NCBI GenBank assembly: GCA_003165615.1
Contig: PLWR01000369.1
Location: 1-5,168 of the forward strand
Length of the DNA: 5,168 nt
Source of the DNA: Acidobacteriota bacterium
GTDB taxonomy: Bacteria; Acidobacteriota; Terriglobia; UBA7540
Direction: 5' to 3'
The position numbers and the translations under genes were made by a program. The notes beneath the pieces were generated by a model. It had not been told where the DNA came from and did no database searches. It saw only the letters and a program-made list of their open reading frames with translations. Positions 1-5,168 of this stretch are shown piece by piece. Position 1 is the stretch's first letter, and every line of letters begins with the position of its first letter.

Positions 1-1375
1 CTGCCGTCCGGTAAAATCTCTCAAAAATCCGGTTCCGGTCAGAGGGTGCGATCACCCCTCCTTGATTCCGCACGCTCACCCTGATTTCATCCGCCGCCGC
101 GTTGACCTTGACGGTAATCGGCGTTCTGGGGATGGAGTACTTCATGGCATTATCCACCAATTGCGTGAAGGCAATAACCATGAGCTTGCCATCCGCCAGT
201 GCCGGCGCTTCTTCCCCCTCGGCTGACACCTGAAATCGCGCACGCTGGACGGGATCCTCCACGCTTCCAATAGCCGCTTTCATCAAATCTGAAAGCAAGG
301 TGGGAGCAAGTTGTGGTTCCACCCGGGCGTTCTCGAGGTCGCCCGCGCCGAGCAGTCGAGTCACAAGGTCGTTAAGCTTGGTTGATTGCTGATCGATGGA
401 AGCAACCAGCTCAGCCTGCGTCTCGGAAAGGTCGCCCAGGGCCGGCAGCGTCGAACTCGCCACCTGAATGACGCAGAGGGGGGTTTTGATCTGGTGCGCC
501 AACGCTTCTACAACGGCGGAGCGGAGCAGCTCGGCCTGCCGGGCCGCCTCGGCGTGGGTCTCCTTCTCGAAAGATCGGGCCCTTTCGAAAGTTACTGCGC
601 ACAATGAAGCAATCGCCTGTGCCGATAGGCCGGGCAGGAGGGTTTCGCACAACGCCAGGCCGCCCACGGGCCGTGCCCCCACGCGCAAGGCACAAAACCA
701 GGTTTGAGTTTCAGGGTCGAAGGTGTTCGCGTTCTGAAGATACGCGTCGCGGGCCCCCTGTTCAGCCTGGGGTGGGCAATTCCCGCTGGAAAAAACACTT
801 CCCGTGGTAGCGTCAAATACCCCCACGCCGCGAAGTTCAAAGGTTTCGCGAATCAGGGAAGTGATTTGATTTCCCAATTCCCCGGCGCGATCCAGGAAGA
901 GGATCCCGCGCGCGGCGGTGAATAGTCTTTCGCTGCTCTGCCGCGCTTCCGCCGCCTCCACGGCCTTAAGTTGCGCCTGGCGTTGCAGCAGGGTGATTAC
1001 CAGGGCGGTAAATTCAAAGGTGCCCAGCGCCACCCAATCCATGGGATCATCCACATCAAGGTGGAAAATAGGCGGAACAAAGAAAAAGTCCAAACACACA
1101 GCCGCCACAATTGAGGTCAGCGTGCCGCTCCAGAATCCCCCATTGGCGGCGGCGAGGACCACCATAATCAAATAGAGAAATCCGCCTGTAGGTGTATTCA
1201 GCCCCAAGCGCAATGCCAGCCAGGTAATACCCGCGATACCCAGCACCGACCACCCAAACGGCATGATCTGGGCTCGGAAGGATTTGATCCTCCACCCCCG
1301 GCTCATAACCTCGGGGCGATGCAAATTCTCAGTCTCCGCATTGGAGGAAAATCCCGAATTGTGCAAGTCTGCCAT
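1..1375 (-). CDS. KdpD-like (DUF4118) membrane sensor histidine kinase, 3' end off the left edge
   Basis: A continuous reading frame gives 458 codons from an ATG at 1373-1375 to the left edge, so the end of the catalytic domain is missing. The product is an inner-membrane sensor kinase expected to autophosphorylate on His and pass phosphate to a response regulator. Four hydrophobic segments at about residues 42-58, 65-80, 83-101 and 114-131 match the DUF4118 four-helix unit of KdpD. The KdpD N-terminal and Usp-like domains are absent, so a potassium role should not be assumed. A charged helix (about 132-150) leads to a degenerate GAF-like region (about 150-265). The HisKA H box is ALAHQIKTPL with His294, where Gln replaces the usual acidic residue after His. 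The N box is QLVDNAMKYS (405-414) and the F box is IFERFYR (450-456). The G1 position reads NQGGVI (437-442) rather than DxGxGI. The start is chosen because it precedes the membrane unit and lies 4 nt after an upstream stop; only a weak ACGGA precedes it. A partner regulator may lie beyond the left edge. Confidence 0.93.
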   Translation of the reverse strand, partial: MADLHNSGFSSNAETENLHRPEVMSRGWRIKSFRAQIMPFGWSVLGIAGITWLALRLGLNTPTGGFLYLIMVVLAAANGGFWSGTLTSIVAAVCLDFFFVPPIFHLDVDDPMDWVALGTFEFTALVITLLQRQAQLKAVEAAEARQSSERLFTAARGILFLDRAGELGNQITSLIRETFELRGVGVFDATTGSVFSSGNCPPQAEQGARDAYLQNANTFDPETQTWFCALRVGARPVGGLALCETLLPGLSAQAIASLCAVTFERARSFEKETHAEAARQAELLRSAVVEALAHQIKTPLCVIQVASSTLPALGDLSETQAELVASIDQQSTKLNDLVTRLLGAGDLENARVEPQLAPTLLSDLMKAAIGSVEDPVQRARFQVSAEGEEAPALADGKLMVIAFTQLVDNAMKYSIPRTPITVKVNAAADEIRVSVRNQGGVIAPSDRNRIFERFYRTA

Positions 1376-1379
1376 TCCG

Positions 1380-1523
1380 TCAGTCCAAATCAACTCCCAC
1401 ATAGTATAGAACTTCAATATATCGCTGTCGTTCCTCGTTGACCACCCTGCGCTGCCGCTCACAGGCTTCGAGTGTCCGGGTCAGCTCAAAGGACGGTGTT
1501 GTTACCTGAATCAGCGCCCCGCG
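1380..1523 (-). pseudogene. Probable 3' remnant of a lost gene upstream of the kinase
   Basis: In the minus-strand frame ending at TGA (1380-1382) there are 47 open codons back to an in-frame TAA at 1524-1526. The peptide looks protein-like: a long charged amphipathic stretch containing LTRTLEACERQRRVVNEERQ, followed by a hydrophobic end, YIEVLYYVGVDLD. There is no ATG, and the one GTG (about codon 28) lacks a ribosome-binding site, so this is unlikely to be an intact gene. The stop lies 4 nt before the kinase ATG, the spacing of a translationally coupled operon, which suggests the 3' end of a former upstream gene. The helix-then-short-tail character recalls the C-terminus of TolC-family outer-membrane efflux proteins, but that is a guess from character, not a recognised match. 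It may also be a chance open stretch. Confidence 0.4.
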
Positions 1524-1601
1524 TTAGACCTCGATTTCAATTGAGAATGTGGCAACCTCTCCCTCCAATGTCGGAATATTGATCTGTATAACTCTTAACC
1601 T

Positions 1602-1638
1602 TGGCTGAAATCGGCCACCGCATGGCTGAAATTGGCCA
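1602..1638. repeat. Two direct copies of a 16-bp semi-palindromic repeat, 21-bp period
   Basis: TGGCTGAAATCGGCCA at 1602-1617 and TGGCTGAAATTGGCCA at 1623-1638 differ at one base. Each copy is itself an imperfect palindrome (TGGC-GA...TC-GCCA). The 21-bp start-to-start spacing is two helical turns, so both copies face the same side of the DNA. Arrays of such TGGCC-type motifs occur at the ends of IS21-family insertion sequences, so this may be a relic terminus. A tandem operator is the main alternative. No transposase reading frame lies beside it. Confidence 0.6.
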
Positions 1639-1699
1639 GGACAATTAGCATCGCATTCCGGGCTCCCAGGCGAATGCCCTGCCTAACGCTCATTTCCTC

Positions 1700-1727
1700 A
1701 AGAAGTTAAAGAACTTTAACAATTCTT
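1700..1727. promoter_or_regulatory. AT-rich inverted repeat upstream of the FecR gene
   Basis: The core GTTAAAG-AA-CTTTAAC (1705-1720) is a perfect 7-bp inverted repeat with a 2-nt centre. It is extended by AAGAA (1700-1704) pairing with TTCTT (1723-1727), with two unpaired bases on the right side. A 2-nt centre is too tight for an ideal RNA hairpin and no T-run follows, so a protein-binding operator is more likely than a terminator. It lies only 5 nt before the earliest plausible start of the next gene. It could therefore act as an operator or 5'-leader element, or lie inside the promoter if the true start is further downstream. Confidence 0.4.
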
Positions 1728-1732
1728 CGGGT

Positions 1733-3712
1733 TTGGTAGGCGTCCTGCTGCCTCAGGTGCAGCCGAAAGCCCGGACCTCGAATCTGCAAGAGCGAGCGAG
1801 GTGTTTCATTCGCGACCGAATTCTTTTGATCACGCTTGGATTGCTCACGCTGGTGCTGCTTGGACCGCAGCCGATGAAGGCTCAAGATGAGCCCGCGCCC
1901 AGAGTGGCGCGCATCAGTTTGGTCCACGGTGCCGTTTCCATCATGCGCGGCGATTCCAAGGACTGGGTGCCGGCCACGGCGAACGTTTCCATGGTGCGCG
2001 GCGACGCCATTGCCACCGGCCCGGATTCCCGCACGGAACTTCAATTCGATTACGCCAACGTCCTGCGTCTGGGCCCGGGCACCGAGGTGAAGGCGGCGGA
2101 ACTCGCCCGCACGCGCATTCAGATCCAGGTAGCTTCGGGATTGGTGGACTTCGAGGTTTTCAAGGGCACCGAGGCGGATGTTGAAATCGACACGCCCAAC
2201 ATGGCGATTCACGCCCTCGGCGAGGGTGTCTATCGTATCCAGGTGAATTCGGCGGAGAGTACTCAGCTTACGGTCGGCAGGGGCCGCGCGGAAGCTACCA
2301 CTCCCCAAGGCGGCATGAACGTCGGCAAGGGTCAGGTTATTTATGTGAAGGGCGCGGATAATCCTGAGTATCAGATGGCGCAATGGCATGACCAGGACGA
2401 CTGGGATCGATGGAATGACGATCGCGGCCACACCGTCGCCGACGCCCAAGCCTGGCAATACACTAATCAATATTACATGGGATCGGAAGATCTCGACCGT
2501 TACGGCGACTGGATTCAGGTGCCGGGCTATGGCTGGTGCTGGACGCCTTACGTTGATGCCGGCTGGGCGCCTTATCGTGAAGGCCGTTGGGTGTCAGATC
2601 CCTACTATCAATGGACGTGGGTGAGTTATGAGCCCTGGGGCTGGGCGCCGTACCACTACGGCCGCTGGTTCTCTTATAACGGCAACTGGTGCTGGTGGCC
2701 GGCAGTGGGATTCGATGGCCCGCGCCCGGCCTGGGGGCCGGGCTATGTGGCCTTCCTCGGTTTTGGCGGCCCCCCGGGAGGCGTCGGATCGGCGGTTGCA
2801 TTCGACTCGGTCGGCTGGTGCCCGTTGGGCCCGCGTGACCGCTTTAACCCCTGGTGGGGACGCGGCCGAGGCTTCAACAGCATAGAAATCAATGACCTTG
2901 ACGCCGTTCCCGCGCCGAGGTTAAACGACCCTGCCGGACGCAACTATGGGACGAACCTGCAGGGGATCACGACGAATGCGCACTTGCGCAGCGCCATCAC
3001 GATGGTTTCCGCGCAGAATTTTGCCAACGGGCGCATCGCGCACAACCTCCAGCCCGTGACCATCGACATGCTGCAGCAGGGTAGCCTGATGCAGGGCACG
3101 CTGCCCGTCACTCCCACCAAGGCCAGTCTGCTGCCGCTGAACCAGCCCGTGAACCGCGAGGCCATGCCGGCCCCATTGGCAAGCAACCAGCATTTCATTA
3201 CCCGAAGCGCGGGGCCGGGTTCACCCCGTTCCTTGCCTGCAGGGCAGATAAACCCCTTGGCAGATGGTCAGCGAGCGGACGGTAACGTGCTGGCGCGCGC
3301 CGGTTCGATGGGACCCGCGACGCGCCCGGGATTGATCGCCTCACGTCAGAACACCCCCCTTGGCGCCCAAGCTGCGCCGCCCTTACCACCACAACCTGGG
3401 ACGCCGGCCGGCTGGCAGCAGTTTGGTGGCGGCAACCGGATCACCCGCTCACCGGAGTCTATAAGCAGGCCAGGTGCAGGCGGGCCACCCAAGGCTGCGC
3501 CCGCTCCGCCAAACCAGCAACCACGCACATTGACTCCGGCGCCGCAGGGCAACCAGGGCGGTTGGCAGCGCTTCGGCTCGCCGCCTGCCCGCGCCAACCG
3601 CGGTGCAGGGGACGCTGCCACCCAAGGCCAAGGTGGATGGAAACACTTTGAGCCCCCGCCCACAGGTGGGGGGAGTTCCCTCGCGCCACGTGGGGGAGAA
3701 TACAGGCTTTGA
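1733..3712 (+). CDS. Exported FecR-domain protein with Trp/Tyr-rich DUF6600-like region and low-complexity tail
   Basis: A 659-residue protein, probably secreted to the periplasm or outer face; its biochemical role is unknown. Numbered from a TTG start, it has a hydrophobic signal segment at about 30-44 after Arg-rich residues, with likely cleavage after Ala50 (PMKA). A FecR-type beta domain covers about 58-205, with HGAVSIMRGD near the start and LRLGPGTEVKAAE in the middle. Residues about 252-365 are extremely rich in Trp, Tyr and Gly and contain two copies of GWAPYxxGRW (277-286 and 303-312), the signature I associate with DUF6600. From about residue 395 the protein becomes Pro/Gly/Asn/Gln-rich and appears disordered, ending with GWQQF (560), GWQRF (610) and GWKHF (635). 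Classical FecR proteins are anti-sigma regulators with an N-terminal cytoplasmic part. None is seen here and no ECF sigma gene adjoins, so sigma regulation is not supported. The start is uncertain: TTG 1733 and GTG 1757 both lack a good ribosome-binding site, and no ATG precedes the signal segment. Confidence 0.9.
   Translation: MVGVLLPQVQPKARTSNLQERARCFIRDRILLITLGLLTLVLLGPQPMKAQDEPAPRVARISLVHGAVSIMRGDSKDWVPATANVSMVRGDAIATGPDSRTELQFDYANVLRLGPGTEVKAAELARTRIQIQVASGLVDFEVFKGTEADVEIDTPNMAIHALGEGVYRIQVNSAESTQLTVGRGRAEATTPQGGMNVGKGQVIYVKGADNPEYQMAQWHDQDDWDRWNDDRGHTVADAQAWQYTNQYYMGSEDLDRYGDWIQVPGYGWCWTPYVDAGWAPYREGRWVSDPYYQWTWVSYEPWGWAPYHYGRWFSYNGNWCWWPAVGFDGPRPAWGPGYVAFLGFGGPPGGVGSAVAFDSVGWCPLGPRDRFNPWWGRGRGFNSIEINDLDAVPAPRLNDPAGRNYGTNLQGITTNAHLRSAITMVSAQNFANGRIAHNLQPVTIDMLQQGSLMQGTLPVTPTKASLLPLNQPVNREAMPAPLASNQHFITRSAGPGSPRSLPAGQINPLADGQRADGNVLARAGSMGPATRPGLIASRQNTPLGAQAAPPLPPQPGTPAGWQQFGGGNRITRSPESISRPGAGGPPKAAPAPPNQQPRTLTPAPQGNQGGWQRFGSPPARANRGAGDAATQGQGGWKHFEPPPTGGGSSLAPRGGEYRL
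3410..3649 (+). repeat. Three GW-x-x-F motifs in the FecR protein tail
   Basis: Within the low-complexity C-terminus, GWQQF, GWQRF and GWKHF start at residues 560, 610 and 635. The intervals are 50 and 25 residues, a multiple of one 25-residue unit. The intervening sequence is Pro, Gly, Ala and Asn rich and not obviously conserved. The motifs may be short linear binding or anchoring elements in a disordered tail; no known ligand is assigned. Confidence 0.65.
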
Positions 3713-3841
3713 AGATCAGGATGACAGGCTGTGCGGAGCACGGGGGGAGTGGTTCTTTCAACTGTTAGCGATCGTAGGTACATAGAAGAGATTTAGGAGT
3801 TTGTAACACATCCCTATCAACTTTCGGGGGTAAACACCGCC
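3713..3841. other. Short intergenic gap between the FecR gene and the next gene
   Basis: The gap holds no gene. I see no hairpin followed by a T-run, so termination after the FecR gene is not supported and read-through is possible. A weak promoter-like pair, TTCAAC then TACATA with a 16-nt spacer, lies in the middle of the gap but matches consensus poorly. A GGGGG at 3826-3830 sits 11 nt before the next ATG and is a possible but mediocre ribosome-binding site. Confidence 0.5.
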
Positions 3842-4903
3842 ATGCGAAGGAATTTAATTGAGATTACTCTTATCGTTCTCGTTTTAAGTTGTCTTGCTTA
3901 TCCCATCCAGGCTGCCACGCGAGTTCGCGTTGAGGCGGGCACCAAGTTGCCCGTGCGCATTGACCGTGGCATCAGCACCAAAGACTTCAATCAGTGGCAC
4001 TCGTTCGGTCCCGTGCACGCCGTTTCCGGCACGCTGATGCAGGACATTGTGGCGCCGGACGGTCAAGTGGCGCTGCTGGCAGGCACCAAGATCAGCGTTG
4101 CGGTGCTCGAGTGCAAACGCGCCGGACACCTGGTGGGCCGATCGAAGCTGCGGGTGGGTCTTTATTCGGTGGCCACGCCGAACGGTGCAGTGATTCCGGT
4201 TGACGGGTATCCCACGACTTTGAATTACCGCAAGGTCGACCGCGAGGGCACCGAGCACGGACATCGCGGACTGGTGAAGGATGGCGCTGTGGACATAGCG
4301 TCAGTGGCTACGGGCGCGGGGGTTGGCTTCGTGGTGGCGGGGCCGATTGGCGCCGCCGTGGGTGGCGGAGGCGGTTTGTTGGTTGCCGCGGCGTGGACAG
4401 TGATTCGGCGCGGCCCGGATATCACCGTCCCCGCGGGCACCGTGGTGGAATTTGTGGTCGGCCGGCCGGTGTCCTTCGTCCCCACCGGGGAGGTGGTTGA
4501 GGAGAGCGGCAATCTGCAAGCGTCCCGATGGGGCCGCGGCGAAGTGATCCCACCTTCGGACGACCTGCTGGCGATGGCGGACCAGCTCAATACCGATCCC
4601 AATGGAGTGCTCGAACAATTGAAGGAGATCAGATTCAAAGAGCGCTCCAGCGTGGACCGGACGTTCGCGAAATATCTGGAAGCGATGGCGCGCTATCAAA
4701 AAGGCGACCACGGCAAGGACACGCTCAAGCTGATGCGCGAGGCTTATCAAGAGGGCCAAGGCTCGCCGCTTACCGCCGCCGCGCGCGCCGAAATGGCCCG
4801 CAACCTGGTGGTGATGATTCGCAGCACCGAGACGGATTGGGAGCGCGATCCGCTGCTCAACAATCCGCAGGTCCAGGCGGCGCTGGTGGAGGAGATGCGA
4901 TGA
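3842..4903 (+). CDS. Exported protein with AGT beta motifs, glycine-rich segment and helical C-terminus, function unknown
   Basis: A 353-residue protein. A clear signal peptide covers residues 1-24 (hydrophobic from about 8 to 20, cleavage IQA-A), so the protein acts outside the cytoplasm. Three similar strand motifs follow: EAGTKLPVRI (31-40), LAGTKISVAV (79-88) and PAGTVVEFVV (197-206). This AGT-hydrophobic pattern and the order of strands, a GLVKD-type turn and then a glycine-rich stretch loosely recall the VirB10/TrbI beta-barrel domain. The VirB10 N-terminal cytoplasmic and proline-rich parts are missing, as are any neighbouring type IV secretion genes, so no secretion role is claimed. 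Residues about 152-188 form a Gly/Ala/Val-rich hydrophobic segment with GAAVGGGGG, possibly a glycine-zipper membrane element. From about 237 to 353 the sequence is charged and mostly helical, perhaps TPR-like. The ATG is chosen because it directly precedes the signal peptide. The stop overlaps the next start as ATGA, indicating translational coupling. Confidence 0.88.
   Translation: MRRNLIEITLIVLVLSCLAYPIQAATRVRVEAGTKLPVRIDRGISTKDFNQWHSFGPVHAVSGTLMQDIVAPDGQVALLAGTKISVAVLECKRAGHLVGRSKLRVGLYSVATPNGAVIPVDGYPTTLNYRKVDREGTEHGHRGLVKDGAVDIASVATGAGVGFVVAGPIGAAVGGGGGLLVAAAWTVIRRGPDITVPAGTVVEFVVGRPVSFVPTGEVVEESGNLQASRWGRGEVIPPSDDLLAMADQLNTDPNGVLEQLKEIRFKERSSVDRTFAKYLEAMARYQKGDHGKDTLKLMREAYQEGQGSPLTAAARAEMARNLVVMIRSTETDWERDPLLNNPQVQAALVEEMR
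4888..4894 (+). promoter_or_regulatory. Ribosome-binding site of the overlapping downstream gene
   Basis: GGAGGAG lies inside the last codons of the preceding gene, five bases before the ATG at 4900-4902. It is the strongest Shine-Dalgarno match seen ahead of a gene start in the window and fixes the start of the downstream gene. Confidence 0.8.
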
Positions 4904-5168
4904 AACGCGCCTTGATCCTTTTCCTATTCTGCGGGGCGATGGCAAGTCAGGCGCTCGCGCAAATGGCCGCGCGCATGGGGGCGCCTGCCGCGCCTCCCCC
5001 TCCGGCAACGGCAGAGTCCGCCCCGGCGGAAATCACCCGCCCCGTCCCAACGGTAGCGCCCGGCACGTTGGGCAATATGCCCACCGTTGTCCCGACCGCC
5101 CAGGAGGCGCGCGAACTGCCGTTGGATGCAGAGGCCTTCGACGTGCGCGTGCATCGCCGCGTCACGGA
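4900..5168 (+). CDS. Exported Ala/Pro-rich protein, N-terminal part only, function unknown
   Basis: 89 codons are visible before the right edge cuts the gene. The start is well supported by a strong ribosome-binding site and by ATGA overlap with the preceding gene. Residues 1-20 are a signal peptide: MKRA, then a hydrophobic core LILFLFCGAM, then cleavage at ALA-Q. The Cys in the core does not sit in a lipobox. Residues about 21-70 are rich in Ala and Pro and look disordered, a typical linker after export. A more structured part seems to begin near residue 72 with ELPLDAEAFDVRVHRRV. That is too little to assign a family. Coupling to the AGT-motif gene suggests the two products act together outside the cytoplasm. 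Confidence 0.85.
   Translation, partial: MKRALILFLFCGAMASQALAQMAARMGAPAAPPPPATAESAPAEITRPVPTVAPGTLGNMPTVVPTAQEARELPLDAEAFDVRVHRRVT

Larger units (their letters stand above)
1383..1732. other. Divergent intergenic region with no intact gene
   Basis: This spacer separates the leftward kinase from the rightward FecR gene. It is visibly richer in A and T than the flanking coding DNA. Besides the short gene remnant at its left end, it holds a pair of 16-bp repeats near 1602-1638 and a dyad near 1700-1727. On the minus strand, upstream of the TAA at 1524-1526, another open stretch in the same frame reads as IQINIPTLEGEVATFSIEIE. It could be an older part of the same decayed gene or chance. I could not identify a convincing sigma-70 promoter; a TATAAC hexamer near 1587 has no suitably spaced -35 partner. 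Confidence 0.7.

Noticed and set aside
386..1295. Several 70-95-codon open frames on both strands within the kinase gene.
   Set aside because: The minus-strand kinase frame is unbroken through this whole stretch and contains recognisable motifs, so the others are shadows.
1706..2470. A 254-codon minus-strand open frame opposite the start of the FecR gene.
   Set aside because: It lies opposite convincing signal-peptide, FecR-domain and Trp-rich coding sequence. Its translation is rich in His, Arg and Ala without domain character, typical of the antisense of GC-rich codons.
3650..3695. GC-rich inverted repeat (CCCAC...GTGGG) at the end of the FecR gene as a possible terminator.
   Set aside because: The stem is short and irregular, lies before the stop codon, and no T-run follows.
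3760..3841. Possible sigma-70 promoter (TTCAAC, 16 nt, TACATA) before the AGT-motif gene.
   Set aside because: Each hexamer matches only about half of consensus, which is expected by chance in a gap of this length.
3842..4903. Assignment of the AGT-motif gene as a type IV secretion VirB10/TrbI component.
   Set aside because: Key VirB10 parts are absent and no other secretion or conjugation gene is present in the window, so only a loose pattern resemblance is reported.
4301..5008. A 235-codon minus-strand open frame spanning the junction of the last two genes.
   Set aside because: It opposes two well-supported genes with signal peptides and a strong ribosome-binding site. Its Arg/His/Ala-rich translation shows no domain.
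1..5168. CRISPR array, tRNA, rRNA, toxin-antitoxin or phage genes.
   Set aside because: No regularly spaced repeat array, cloverleaf-like segment, rRNA motif or recognisable protein of these classes was seen on either strand.

Overview
The window looks like chromosomal DNA from a GC-rich Gram-negative bacterium, most likely an Acidobacteriota member. The lineage call is inference. It rests on a DUF4118-type sensor kinase, an exported FecR protein fused to a Trp/Tyr-rich DUF6600-like region, and several exported proteins with signal peptides. No rRNA, tRNA or marker gene is present to confirm it.

Left arm (1-1382, minus strand): a KdpD-like sensor histidine kinase runs off the left edge. It has four membrane segments, a degenerate sensor region, the phospho-acceptor His, the N box and the F box. 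Its last visible ATP-binding motif (G1) is non-canonical. Four bases upstream of its start ends a 47-codon open stretch with no credible start, probably the 3' remnant of a lost upstream gene.

Middle (1383-1732): a gene-poor, relatively AT-rich spacer between divergent genes. It holds the gene remnant, two near-identical 16-bp copies of a semi-palindromic repeat spaced 21 bp apart (possibly an insertion-sequence end), and a strong 7+2+7 dyad just ahead of the rightward gene.

Right arm (1733-5168, plus strand): three genes for exported proteins. The first is a 659-residue FecR/DUF6600-like protein with a low-complexity tail carrying three GW-x-x-F motifs. After a 129-bp gap comes a 353-residue exported protein with three AGT beta-strand motifs, loosely like VirB10/TrbI barrels, a glycine-rich hydrophobic segment and a helical C-terminus. 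It overlaps by ATGA with a third gene, whose exported Ala/Pro-rich product is cut by the right edge. Genes two and three form a translationally coupled unit; whether the FecR gene belongs to the same transcript is not shown.

The likely common theme of the right arm is the cell envelope or periplasm. I find no direct evidence of a defence system, mobile cargo, CRISPR array or RNA gene. The points most worth checking are the atypical kinase G1 box, the remnant and repeat debris in the intergenic region, the AT-rich dyad, and the uncharacterised exported gene pair.
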